From positions 1 through 39,428 of the forward strand of contig CAJUDX010000026.1 of assembly GCA_910584785.1 (NCBI GenBank): a stretch of DNA of 39,428 nucleotides, given 5' to 3'. Positions 1 to 7,367 of the stretch are shown piece after piece (position 1 is the first letter of the stretch; each line of letters opens with the position of its first letter). The position numbers were made by a program, and so were the translations under genes. The notes under the pieces are model-generated. The model was not told the origin of the DNA and made no database searches. It saw only the letters and a list, made by a program, of their open reading frames with translations. Source of the stretch: an uncultured Lachnospiraceae bacterium. GTDB lineage: Bacteria > Bacillota > Clostridia > Lachnospirales > Lachnospiraceae.

Positions 1-174
1 GCGGAGTTTCTTTACATGCTTCATCTTTACGGTGTCGCCATAAACAATCTTTAAAGCGTAGAGCTGTTCGCACTCCGCCACAAAATCAGCAAGTTTTATC
101 AAAAGATTTGTCTGATTTTTGGTTACGGCTTTCTTCCAGACAAAAGTATTAGACAATAAGATTCCGAATATTGC
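1..174 (-). CDS. unidentified partial reading frame at window edge
   Basis: An open frame on the minus strand runs off the left edge. It is preceded by an in-frame stop at 175-177, and its only clear start is a TTG at 156. The 50 or so visible residues include ADFVAECEQLYALKIVYGD. I do not recognise the family. It may be the 5' remnant of a gene disrupted when the restriction-modification island arrived, or chance. No ribosome binding site is evident. Confidence 0.25.
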
Positions 175-241
175 CTAAGTTATTAATAAAGTGGAAATGA
201 TAAAAATGCCGAATATAATGTTTGTATTTGTGGATAATATA

Positions 242-270
242 TTGAATTTTGCCCCTCATTGTGCTACAAT
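242..270 (+). promoter_or_regulatory. sigma-A promoter of the restriction-modification operon
   Basis: TTGAAT at 242-247 and TACAAT at 265-270 are separated by exactly 17 bases, a good sigma-A match. Transcription would start near 277, about 30 bases before the ATG of the small regulator at 309. No other convincing promoter precedes the methyltransferase, so one transcript probably carries regulator, methyltransferase and endonuclease. I saw no clear symmetrical operator (C-box) around it. Confidence 0.6.
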
Positions 271-308
271 TCATTCTATGTTTTTATGATTATGCAGGAG
301 GTTACGCA

Positions 309-512
309 ATGGCGGTTAGTTATAACAGGTTGTGGAAACTGTTAATTGATAAAGGTATTACGAAAACGGAAATGCGAAAAAGGGCGGGTATTAGTACAAC
401 CGTACTTGCTAAAATGGGAAAAAATGAAACTGTATCAATGGATACGTTGGCACGAATTGCCACAGTTATGGAATGTGGGCTTGACGATATTGTAGAAATA
501 AACGTAGAATAA
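309..512 (+). CDS. small Cro/CI-type (XRE) regulator, putative controller protein
   Basis: A 67-residue protein that is almost entirely one helix-turn-helix domain. The turn region is MRKRAGISTTVLAKMGKNE, followed by the typical VSMDTLARIATVMECGLDDI closing helices, as in the short HTH_26/XRE class. The ATG at 309 is chosen because an AGGAGG sits 8-12 bases upstream; the frame is open further upstream, but without a ribosome site. It lies 14 bases before the methyltransferase and shares its promoter. Small XRE proteins of this size are the controller (C) proteins of many type II systems, delaying nuclease synthesis. Control of this operon is inferred from position only. Confidence 0.75.
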   Translation: MAVSYNRLWKLLIDKGITKTEMRKRAGISTTVLAKMGKNETVSMDTLARIATVMECGLDDIVEINVE

Positions 513-526
513 TACGAGGTGTAAAC

Positions 527-1492
527 ATGGCTATTCATAATAAATCGCATCATAATCATGCACTTATGTCTTTGAACAAAATGCGTAAGGATAATACGTT
601 AAAGCATAAGACAGCAACAGATTTTACAACGCCCGATAGAACTATGCTTTGCTTGAATATTATGGATTGTTTAGACTTTTTGAAAGCAATCCCTAACGAA
701 TCGGTACAGTTAATTTGCATTGATCCACCCTATAATCTTGAACTTGCAGGGTGGGACATTTACGATAATTATATTGAATGGGCTACAAAATGGCTTGATG
801 AGGCGTACAGAGTTCTTTCAAAAAATGGTAGTATGGTTATTTTTGGTGGTATACAGTTCAGAGATGTCAAATCAGGCGATTTGATTGATATAATTCATCA
901 TGTTAGGCTTAATACGAGATTTAAGTTGATAAATACGATTATTTGGCGTTACAAAAACGGTATGTCTGCCCATAGATATTTTGCAAATAGGCATGAAGAA
1001 GTTATTTGGCTAACAAAAACAAATGACTATTATTTTGATTTAGATTCAGTTAGAGAACCTTATTCAGAAAAGGACCTTGAAGAGGCATTGAAAGATAAAC
1101 GCCTAAATCCAGAAAATACAATAAAAGGTAAAAACCCAACAAATGTATGGGAAATCAATAGGCTTAATGGTAATAGCAAGGAACGTGTTGGACACCCAAC
1201 ACAGAAACCTGTTGCAATTATAGAGCGTTTTGTTCGAGCACTTTCATATCCGGGATCAGTTGTGCTTGATTTTTTTGCAGGAAGTGGAACAGTTGGACGT
1301 GTTTGTATTGCTGAAGGACGACATTGCTTGATGTGCGATAGCAATAAATCCTCTATTGATTATTTTAACAAGCACCTTGAACTTATGAGGGAATTAGGAC
1401 AAAACACGGACTATATTCATATAGACAATGCAGAAGAATTTTTTACAAACTTAAAAGGAGAACAACAAGCTGAAAGGGAAACAGCAATCTGA
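527..1492 (+). CDS. N6-adenine DNA methyltransferase, M.RsrI type (predicted GAATTC)
   Basis: A 321-residue beta-class DNA methyltransferase: the catalytic motif DPPYNL is at residues 66-71 and the AdoMet motif FFAGSGT comes later, at 249-255. From memory it resembles M.RsrI of Rhodobacter sphaeroides closely: the SHHN start, FANRHEE, DKRLNPE, NPTNVW, RLNGNS and ERVGHPTQKP blocks are all present. M.RsrI methylates the second adenine of GAATTC. It is not of the M.EcoRI type, which is an unrelated methyltransferase class. A GAGGTG ribosome site lies 7-8 bases before the ATG. The 3' end overlaps the endonuclease frame by 23 bases. The AT-rich codon use differs from the flagellar genes and points to horizontal acquisition. 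Confidence 0.93.
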   Translation: MAIHNKSHHNHALMSLNKMRKDNTLKHKTATDFTTPDRTMLCLNIMDCLDFLKAIPNESVQLICIDPPYNLELAGWDIYDNYIEWATKWLDEAYRVLSKNGSMVIFGGIQFRDVKSGDLIDIIHHVRLNTRFKLINTIIWRYKNGMSAHRYFANRHEEVIWLTKTNDYYFDLDSVREPYSEKDLEEALKDKRLNPENTIKGKNPTNVWEINRLNGNSKERVGHPTQKPVAIIERFVRALSYPGSVVLDFFAGSGTVGRVCIAEGRHCLMCDSNKSSIDYFNKHLELMRELGQNTDYIHIDNAEEFFTNLKGEQQAERETAI

Positions 1493-2303
1493 TAGGCTAA
1501 CAACACAACAAAAGGCAGCAGATGGTGTTATTGGAATTTTTGATGAAGAAGCGCAGGAACATGACAGGAAAGTTTCTGATAATTCCAAAATCGTAGTACA
1601 TAAGCTACAAGAGGAATTTCCAATATTGACTTTTAGATATAGGAAAAGCATTTCAAAGAAAGAGATAAACGAAGCATTACACGAAATTGATGACACTCTC
1701 GGACAGACTTTGTTCTTGCGAAGTGCGAGTATTATTCCAGATGGAGGAATTATTGAAGTTAAGGACGACAATGGAAAATGGCACATTGTAGTAGTTTCGG
1801 AAGCAAAGTTTCAAGGCAAAGATATTGATAATATAAAGGCTGGTATCAAAGTTGGAAAAAATGACAATCAAGATTTAATGGCGGCAGGAAATGCCATTGA
1901 ACGGGCACATAAGAATGTTCGTGAAATTGCTAACTATATGTTGTCAGAGCCTTATTTTCCGTACATCTTGTTTTTAGAGGGTTCAAATTTTTTGACACAT
2001 AATATTACGGTACAAAGACCTGACGGTAGTGATTATACATTGCATTATGATAATGGCATGCTCAACAGGCTTGATCGACTTACTGCTGCTAATTATGGTA
2101 TGAAAGTAAATACCAATTTGTGCAAAAACAAGTTTGTCCTTTGTAATAGTCGAACAATTATGTTGCAAGCCGCTTCAATTTATACGCAAGGCGATGGAAG
2201 TCATTGGAAAAACAATGATATGATAAATGTCATGCTTGATATTGCACGAACATCTCTTAGTATGTTAGGTAATGTTCTGTTTAATCAATTAACAAGTAAG
2301 TAG
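1470..2303 (+). CDS. EcoRI/RsrI-family type II restriction endonuclease, CTG start
   Basis: Homologue of EcoRI, which cuts GAATTC as a Mg-dependent dimer. No ATG, GTG or TTG occurs in frame between the stop at 1452 and a TTG at 1626. That TTG would delete about 52 conserved residues. Starting at CTG 1470, nine bases after GGAG, gives 277 residues, the same length as EcoRI. The N-terminus then aligns (QQSDRLT..., DGVIGIF). With this start the PD-(D/E)xK residues are D91, E111 and K113. The recognition residues N141, A142, E144, R145, R200 and R203 also fall at EcoRI numbers. The start lies inside the methyltransferase gene, so translation is probably coupled and weak. No frameshift or internal stop is seen, so it looks functional. 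Confidence 0.93.
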   Translation: MKGKQQSDRLTTQQKAADGVIGIFDEEAQEHDRKVSDNSKIVVHKLQEEFPILTFRYRKSISKKEINEALHEIDDTLGQTLFLRSASIIPDGGIIEVKDDNGKWHIVVVSEAKFQGKDIDNIKAGIKVGKNDNQDLMAAGNAIERAHKNVREIANYMLSEPYFPYILFLEGSNFLTHNITVQRPDGSDYTLHYDNGMLNRLDRLTAANYGMKVNTNLCKNKFVLCNSRTIMLQAASIYTQGDGSHWKNNDMINVMLDIARTSLSMLGNVLFNQLTSK

Positions 2304-2327
2304 AGATGTAATAACATCAGATCGCGA

Positions 2328-3071
2328 ATGCCGCATGGTGATTATAGTGAAGAAAGATTGGAAAAAATACAGCAAATAATGTATGATATTAGAAAAACTG
2401 AGTATGAGATTAATTCTCAAAAAATAATTATTATAGGAGATTTTAATGAGATGCCATATGATAAAGGCTGTTTGAATGCAAATGGTTTTCATGGTCTGCC
2501 TGTATTAAGTGTTAAAGATAAATCTACAAGGAAAGTGAACAATATAGAGTATAGAAAATTTTATAATCCTATGTGGAATTTAATGGGAGATTTTACATAT
2601 CCGCCGGGAACATATTTTTATAACCAGTCAAAACTACACTCACCAATGTGGTACATTTTAGAACAAAAAATTATGAGTAAGGATGTTTTGTCGTTGTTTG
2701 TAAAAGAAAGCCTGAAAATAATAACATCTTGTGGAGGTATAGATTTTGCTGAATTGGGAGCGTATGGTGCAGAGAATAATAAATTTGAAGTGTTTCTTAC
2801 AGTTAAGAGATTGGAACATTATAGAAATAGAATGATGTTTGTAGAATATGGGAGTGTAGCATATCCTGCAACAGTTGTAATGAATGATTCATTAGCTGTT
2901 GAGTATAGTGATAAGAGGGATTTTGTATTTAGAGTGAACTCTATGAAGGATTTAGAGGATATGCTAAATACGATTATCAATTCGCAAACACTGGTAGCCC
3001 TTCTCCAAAATTTGATATATGTGCAAAGATTTTTATATAGAATCTTATGGAATGTGAATTTTATGATATAG
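2328..3071 (+). pseudogene. truncated endonuclease/exonuclease/phosphatase-like remnant fused to an unknown segment
   Basis: The frame reads 247 codons from an ATG without a ribosome site, and is open back to the endonuclease stop. The first 110-120 residues carry marks of the C-terminal half of the EEP nuclease/phosphatase fold: the IIIIGDFNEMP strand-and-loop, FYNPMWNL, and PPGTYFYNQ. The N-terminal half of such a protein, with its catalytic Glu, is absent. From about residue 130 the sequence changes to an unrelated segment (FVEYGSVAYPATVVMNDSLA, SMKDLEDML) whose family I do not recognise. The join suggests a deletion between two genes. Probably non-functional debris at the right side of the island. 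Confidence 0.5.
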
Positions 3072-3331
3072 AAAATTTAGATGGTTATTTTTCTGGAACT
3101 ATGTATCTAATGATGGAAGATAAAAGATATATTTTAGATTTTGGTTATGATATAGAGTTTAGAAGATTGAAACTTATAAATTGCAATAATCCAATTCATA
3201 ATTCATATGGTAAGTATTACACGAGTGAAGAATTAGAAAATGTGAAGATGTATTATGCGGACATTATTTTAGGAGAAATTCATAAATATTTGTTGAAAAT
3301 ATATATAAGAATAATGAAGGATTGGATATGA
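3047..3331 (+). CDS. small hypothetical protein, possibly truncated
   Basis: A 94-residue frame overlapping the end of the preceding remnant and sharing 4 bases (ATGA) with the next broken gene. It is rich in Tyr, Asp and Ile (MECEFYDIENLDGYFSG, YILDFGYDIEF). The ATG has no clear Shine-Dalgarno site, so its start may be wrong or it may be the tail of a larger lost gene. The family is not recognised. The composition and pairing with a second small gene recall immunity-protein clusters, but this is only a guess. Confidence 0.35.
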   Translation: MECEFYDIENLDGYFSGTMYLMMEDKRYILDFGYDIEFRRLKLINCNNPIHNSYGKYYTSEELENVKMYYADIILGEIHKYLLKIYIRIMKDWI

Positions 3332-3555
3332 AAAATGAATATACCAAAAAGTAAGAAAAGAATAGGGAAGATGCCTTAGAATATATAAGTAAATGGCTAG
3401 ATTGTTTTCTTAAAGTTGATTCCCAATATAAAAATTTGTTGGGAAACAATTTTATAGAACTTTTAACAGTTAAAGCTCAAGGAAATGAGGAATTAAATGA
3501 GAGGTTAAATCAAGTAATAAAAGGTATGGATGTTATGAGAAAGGTCTTTGAGTGA
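3328..3555 (+). pseudogene. small hypothetical gene interrupted by one stop codon
   Basis: From the ATG at 3328 the frame reads eight codons, meets TAA at 3352-3354, then stays open to the TGA at 3553-3555. It would encode about 75 residues (DALEYISKWLDCFLKVD...VIKGMDVMRKVFE). The ATGA overlap with the previous frame and the long open stretch argue for a formerly coupled gene inactivated by one nonsense change. The family is not recognised. Confidence 0.45.
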
Positions 3556-3814
3556 GTGGTGCCAAGAAATCAGACAAATAAAAATACGTCACACAAAAAT
3601 AGCGATTTTCTGTTTTTTCAGCAATAAAAAGCATAGAAAAAGCCACAAGAAATGCTATTCAAATACCGTGAAGGAAGGTGAACAGTAACTTATCAGATTC
3701 AGGCGGTTTTTATGTGTTAAGCTTTCAGGATGGGGTGTAATAACTGTTAATGAAGAAAAAAATTATAATAAACATGAAGAAAGAAATTAAGACAGTGCGG
3801 CAGAGGTTAAACGG
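3556..3814. other. non-coding junction between AT-rich island and chromosome backbone
   Basis: There is no credible gene on either strand. The base composition changes from AT-rich to the mixed composition of the backbone in or just after this stretch. I looked for an attachment-site duplication or terminal inverted repeats matching the left edge and saw none. Confidence 0.4.
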
Positions 3815-4555
3815 ATGATTGATATAATGCAGACAAAATTACTAAAAAAACCCTTTATTATTTCAGTCATTGGCGCAGGAGGAAAAACGACGTGTATAGA
3901 GAGAATAGCGGAATCTGTCTGCAGGCAGGGAAAAAGGGCAGCGGTAGTGACGACGACGCATATGTGGATTCCTGAACGACACAGTGCGGCAGGCAAGCCA
4001 TGGGAAGAGGCCATTCAGCAATTAAAGGAAGAGAGGATGGTTTATTATGGACTGAAGGCAGAGTCCAAAGGGAAGATGATATTTCCAGGGCAGGAAGCCT
4101 ATCAGGCGATCTGTTCAGCGGCGGATGTGGTGCTGGTGGAAGCGGATGGGGCGAAAGAAAAGCCGATAAAGTTTCCGGATTGGAGCCGTGAGCCGGTCAT
4201 TCCTGAAAATACGGACCGCATTATCTTGGTGGCTGGATTATCTGCCCTGGGAAGGCCGCTGGGCGAGGTCTGCCACCGGTGGGAGCTGTGCCGGGCTTTG
4301 CTGGATAAAGAAGAAAGCACAAAAGGAAAGCTTAATAAAATCACAATGCCGGAGTTTGTGGATAAAGAATTTCTGCTTTTTCTTTTACATTACGGTTATC
4401 TTCGGGAGTTAAAACTTCGTTTCCCCAAACTTATGCCTGTCGTGCTGCTTAACCAGGCAGACGATGAAAGAAAGAGGATGGATGGGAAATGGATCAGAAC
4501 AAAACTGGGGGAGAGTGGTATCATATGCAGGGTGGTACAGTGCAGATTGCCGTAA
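3815..4555 (+). CDS. yqeC: YqeC-type putative selenium-dependent hydroxylase accessory protein
   Basis: A 246-residue P-loop protein: VIGAGGKTT at residues 18-26 is the nucleotide-binding loop, followed by TTTHMW and the VLVEADGAKEKPIK block typical of YqeC. The family is found with genes for selenium-dependent molybdenum hydroxylases and is thought to help their maturation; its reaction is not known. An AGAGG precedes the ATG by about 8 bases. It overlaps the next gene, mocA, by 31 bases, so the two are probably co-translated. No hydroxylase subunit or yqeB is present in this window. Confidence 0.85.
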   Translation: MIDIMQTKLLKKPFIISVIGAGGKTTCIERIAESVCRQGKRAAVVTTTHMWIPERHSAAGKPWEEAIQQLKEERMVYYGLKAESKGKMIFPGQEAYQAICSAADVVLVEADGAKEKPIKFPDWSREPVIPENTDRIILVAGLSALGRPLGEVCHRWELCRALLDKEESTKGKLNKITMPEFVDKEFLLFLLHYGYLRELKLRFPKLMPVVLLNQADDERKRMDGKWIRTKLGESGIICRVVQCRLP

Positions 4556-5133
4556 TTTACATGGCGTCCGGTTTTGGGAAGCGGTTTGGGGGAAATAAGC
4601 TTCTGGAAATGATTGAGGGGAAGCCGCTGTTTGCTTATGGTCTGGAGTTATTTGCCGGATGGGCAGACGATACGCAGAAAGCAAATAGTCCAATTAGGCT
4701 TAATGTTATCCTGGTCAGCCAGTATCAGGAGGTTTTGGCGGCAGGAAGAAACCTGGGCGTGCGCTGTGTGGAAAACCGGCAGGCCGGGGAGGGAATTACT
4801 GCTTCGATTCGCCTGGGACTTGAGGCTGCAGGGGATGCAGACTTTTATTTGTTTTCGGTGGCGGATCAGCCGTGGCTTAAGCAGAGTACTGTTAAACGCT
4901 TTATCAGAGAGTACTTGGAAGTTTCCGGGCAGTATAGTATCGGATGTCTGAGCGCCGAAAAGGGCGGAGGCGGGAATCCGGTGATATTTTCAGGGCGCTA
5001 TCGCCGGGAACTTTCAGCATTAAGAGGAGATAAAGGGGGAAGCCAGATAATGAAGAAATATCCCGATGAGGTTTTCCGGGTTTGGGCAGGAGAGAATGAG
5101 GTAAAGGATATCGACAGGATTTCTGATTTGTGA
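4525..5133 (+). CDS. mocA: MocA-like molybdenum cofactor nucleotidyltransferase
   Basis: A protein of the MobA/MocA NTP-transferase superfamily that would attach CMP (or GMP) to molybdopterin. The N-terminal signature AVIYMASGFGKRFGGNK is the usual nucleotide-binding loop, with the more common LA replaced by MA. The metal-binding block is FSVADQPWL, followed by GGGGNPVIF. The ATG at 4525 follows a GGGGGAG and keeps the first beta strand; an upstream ATG at 4489 lacks a ribosome site, and the ATG at 4561 would remove the strand. 202 residues is normal length. Pairing with yqeC supports a role in molybdenum hydroxylase maturation. Confidence 0.82.
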   Translation: MQGGTVQIAVIYMASGFGKRFGGNKLLEMIEGKPLFAYGLELFAGWADDTQKANSPIRLNVILVSQYQEVLAAGRNLGVRCVENRQAGEGITASIRLGLEAAGDADFYLFSVADQPWLKQSTVKRFIREYLEVSGQYSIGCLSAEKGGGGNPVIFSGRYRRELSALRGDKGGSQIMKKYPDEVFRVWAGENEVKDIDRISDL

Positions 5134-5187
5134 GTGCCGGAGGATGAAGCCAAAAAGCTGCCGGACATTGGAGAAAAGCGAAGAATT

Positions 5188-5218
5188 ATCCTTATCATTT
5201 CAAGGCCGGGGCCGATAT
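5188..5218 (+). promoter_or_regulatory. candidate sigma-28 (SigD/FliA) promoter
   Basis: GCCGATAT at 5211-5218 is a perfect match to the flagellar sigma-28 -10 element. The -35 side is poor (TTAT about 15 bases upstream rather than TAAA). It lies 50 bases before the FliD-like gene at 5268, which is the kind of late gene sigma-28 would serve. The sigma factor itself is encoded at 28711. Confidence 0.5.
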
Positions 5219-5267
5219 ATTTATTGTAAATGAATAGGCATATTCTGCCAGAAAGGAGAAGAAAATT

Positions 5268-6170
5268 ATGACAAACGTTTCAACAACCTATCAGTACAAT
5301 GGTTACAGCAGCTATCAGCCAAATATGCTGAACAGTCAGGACTGGGTGGATAAGGCCAACCAGGATGCGGAGAAGATTAAGAATAATACAACCTCCAAAA
5401 CGGACAGCACATCCAAGACAGACAGTACCTCCAGCACTTCCGGTTCCAGCAGTGCGATTAGTGTGGGAAGTTCAGCAAGCACATCCACCTTTTTGTTAGC
5501 GTATCAGTCTCAGCTGGAAGATTTGGAAGCGTCGGCGTCGAAGCTGCAGATGAGCTCGAAGGATAATGTGTTCAGCAAATACGATGAAGCCGTAAAGAAA
5601 GCGACCGAGGACCCTTCAGAGAAAAATACGCAGGCAGTGGACAAGGCGCTTGATAACATTGTTTCTGCATTTAAGGATTTAGCGAATAAGTATAATAATA
5701 CGATGTCCTTCCTTTCAAATAATGTGGAAAGAGGTTCAGGTATCAGCGCACAGATGGAAGCATTTAAACGGATGATGCCTCATGAAAAAACCTTAAATGC
5801 TCTTGGCATGGGGTACGATAAGAACGGCAAGGTAACGTTCGACGAGGACACATTCCGGGAGAACTGGGAGAAAGATCCGAACCAGATTAAGGATTTAATG
5901 GGTGGACAGTTTGGCATTGCCGAGCGCGTAGGTTCGAAGGCCACGGCAGTTCTGGATTCCTCTGTGGATAAGGTGATTGGCAGTGAAGAAGGTGCCGCTA
6001 CTGGCGCTTATAAGCACTCAGGAAGCAGTACCAACACAAATACGACCACTTCCTTTACCAAGTCATCCCAGATGTCGGAATCCTTTATGCAGTTTGCTAG
6101 TTTTGCAAGGAGCGGCGCGTTTAATTTAAGTAATTATTACACCGTATCGATGCTGAATATGCTGGTATAG
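5268..6170 (+). CDS. FliD-like secreted flagellar protein
   Basis: A 300-residue protein with no signal peptide. Residues 40-75 are Ser/Thr-rich (repeats of KTDSTS), then comes a helical region. Residues 175-230 match the C-terminal domain of hook-associated protein FliD: LNALGMGYDKNGKVTFDE, DPNQIKDLMGG and GIAERV. The full FliD is much longer, and its N-terminal coiled coil and body are absent, so I do not call it FliD. It may be a minor capping or secreted accessory protein using the flagellar export route. A GAAAGGAGAAG ribosome site, a sigma-28-like -10 element upstream and a strong terminator downstream make it a single-gene unit. Confidence 0.65.
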   Translation: MTNVSTTYQYNGYSSYQPNMLNSQDWVDKANQDAEKIKNNTTSKTDSTSKTDSTSSTSGSSSAISVGSSASTSTFLLAYQSQLEDLEASASKLQMSSKDNVFSKYDEAVKKATEDPSEKNTQAVDKALDNIVSAFKDLANKYNNTMSFLSNNVERGSGISAQMEAFKRMMPHEKTLNALGMGYDKNGKVTFDEDTFRENWEKDPNQIKDLMGGQFGIAERVGSKATAVLDSSVDKVIGSEEGAATGAYKHSGSSTNTNTTTSFTKSSQMSESFMQFASFARSGAFNLSNYYTVSMLNMLV

Positions 6171-6182
6171 CGGATACATGGC

Positions 6183-6209
6183 GGCGGAGTTTTTCTCCGC
6201 CTCTTTTTT
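6183..6209 (+). terminator. rho-independent terminator of the FliD-like gene
   Basis: A 7-bp stem GGCGGAG/CTCCGCC with a five-T loop is followed by TCTTTTTT. It begins 13 bases after the stop codon of the FliD-like gene. Confidence 0.9.
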
Positions 6210-6226
6210 GTTTACTGTAAACGTTC

Positions 6227-6440
6227 ACCGCCGATTAGGCGGTCTAAGATCAGGTATTCCAAGTGCGCCCGGCAGATTCTCATTTATGGTGGTATGACTG
6301 CTTGTGGGCGCATGAAGGTTGATAGGAAATTGTGTCCTATAAAGCAAAAATCCTCCGGAGGATGCGCACTCCGCGCCTAAGGAAACTGTCTGCTGACACA
6401 GACGCGCTCCGGCGCAAGAGTCCGATTCATTGGACTCTTT
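6227..6440. repeat. dense run of hairpins (structured or repeat element)
   Basis: At least seven separate perfect inverted repeats follow each other: ACCGCC/GGCGGT (6227-6243), TGCGCCC/GGGCGCA (6264-6312), ATAGGA/TCCTAT (6322-6340), the palindrome ATCCTCCGGAGGAT (6350-6363), GTCTG/CAGAC (6388-6403), GCGC/GCGC (6404-6415) and AAGAGTCC/GGACTCTT (6416-6439). The stretch is GC-rich compared with its AT-rich flanks and has no reading frame of note. It may be a REP-type dispersed element, a structured RNA, or the terminator region of a lost gene. The last hairpin is followed by a short T run and could terminate. Confidence 0.5.
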
Positions 6441-6554
6441 GTTCTATGAGAATTTAGATATGTAATTGTGGACAAGGTGATTTTTAAGAAGATTATTGGT
6501 GAATAAAATGGAAATTTTTTCCAACTAGTTTTTTTGTGTTTGACTGTACTGTAC

Positions 6555-6583
6555 TTGACAGAGAAAAAAAAATGTAGCATAAT
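6555..6583 (+). promoter_or_regulatory. sigma-A promoter of flgB and the flagellar operon (P1)
   Basis: Consensus TTGACA at 6555-6560, 17-base spacer, CATAAT at 6578-6583. The leader to the flgB ATG at 6711 is about 120 bases. A near copy, with the same box sequences and spacer length, occurs at 7682-7710. Confidence 0.75.
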
Positions 6584-6710
6584 AATATAAGACTTATGTA
6601 TGTATAGTTTATTGCAAAACATTTATCGTTGGTTTGTGCATTTATGAGCTGATTGTGCTAGGATAAGTTGCCTTTAGTGTATAAGTAAAATTGAAGGAGA
6701 GGATAGAAAT

Positions 6711-7103
6711 ATGGCAGGGATTTATGGGAATGGAATAGGATTGACAGAAAAAATGTTAGATTATTTATGGGCCAGGCAGTCAATTACGCTGAATAACATT
6801 GCTAATGTAGATACCCCAGGGTTTAAGGCACAATACATAACTTTTGAGGAGGAACTAGCAAAACGATTAAAGAATGCCAGTGCTTACCGAAAAGCTCCTA
6901 AGCATGCAGTAGCACAGGCCATTGAAGATTCACGTGCACAGATGCATATAACGTGGGATGAATCCAGTCGCCTGGACGGGAATAATGTAGACATGGATCA
7001 GGAGCAGATTGAAGTTGTGCGGACTGCATATGAATATCAGTATATGTTAAGTTCCCTTAATAACGATTTTACCCGTTTAAAGAGTGCAGCGAAAACATTT
7101 TAA
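6711..7103 (+). CDS. flgB: flagellar proximal rod protein FlgB
   Basis: A 130-residue axial protein with the N-terminal rod signature LNNIANVDTPGFKA and the C-terminal heptad region VDMDQEQIEVVRTAYEYQYM. These helices pack together in the proximal rod just above the MS ring. A GAAGGAGAGGA ribosome site precedes the ATG. It is normally followed directly by flgC and fliE. Here flgC lies at 21400, and the 1.1 kb before fliE holds a toxin-like gene, a second promoter and a broken flgB copy. Confidence 0.95.
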   Translation: MAGIYGNGIGLTEKMLDYLWARQSITLNNIANVDTPGFKAQYITFEEELAKRLKNASAYRKAPKHAVAQAIEDSRAQMHITWDESSRLDGNNVDMDQEQIEVVRTAYEYQYMLSSLNNDFTRLKSAAKTF

Positions 7104-7259
7104 CATGTTGATGATGAAGTTTGAATGATGGATAATTTGCTTGTTTACAAAAATTGAGGTTATAAAAATTGGTTTTTTATTATTCGGAAAAATTTAAAAA
7201 TGTAGATGAGTTGTAACAAAAATTTGTGGATTTAATTTATATAGTTAGGAGGAAAAGGT

Positions 7260-7367
7260 ATGCTAACTATTGAAGGCTTGATTGGAGTTTTAAGTTTATG
7301 TGTTGGTACTTTTGGTGTTGGTCTATCTGTAGGCACTTATATAGGTAAAAAAACACCACAAAAATAA
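7260..7367 (+). CDS. 35-residue hydrophobic peptide, type I toxin/holin-like
   Basis: Translated product begins MLTIEGLIGVLSL and ends GKKTPQK: one predicted membrane helix (about residues 6-28) and a basic tail. AGGAGG lies 6-8 bases before the ATG, an excellent ribosome site for so small a gene. The stop codon sits inside the left arm of a hairpin (ATAACCGT/ACGGTTAT), an arrangement I associate with short Firmicutes type I toxin or 'holin-like toxin' genes. An antisense RNA would be the antitoxin, but I could not identify its promoter. The gene is foreign to the flagellar operon. Confidence 0.55.
   Translation: MLTIEGLIGVLSLCVGTFGVGLSVGTYIGKKTPQK

Noticed and set aside
249..308. A longer N-terminus for the small XRE regulator
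   Set aside because: The upstream in-frame part lies over the promoter and transcription start and lacks a ribosome site, while AGGAGG precedes the ATG at 309.
6587..6710. A c-di-GMP (GEMM-I) riboswitch in the flgB leader, as before flgB in Clostridioides difficile
   Set aside because: Only scattered GCAAA and GTTGCC-like pieces are present; the conserved core and paired stems of GEMM-I could not be laid out.
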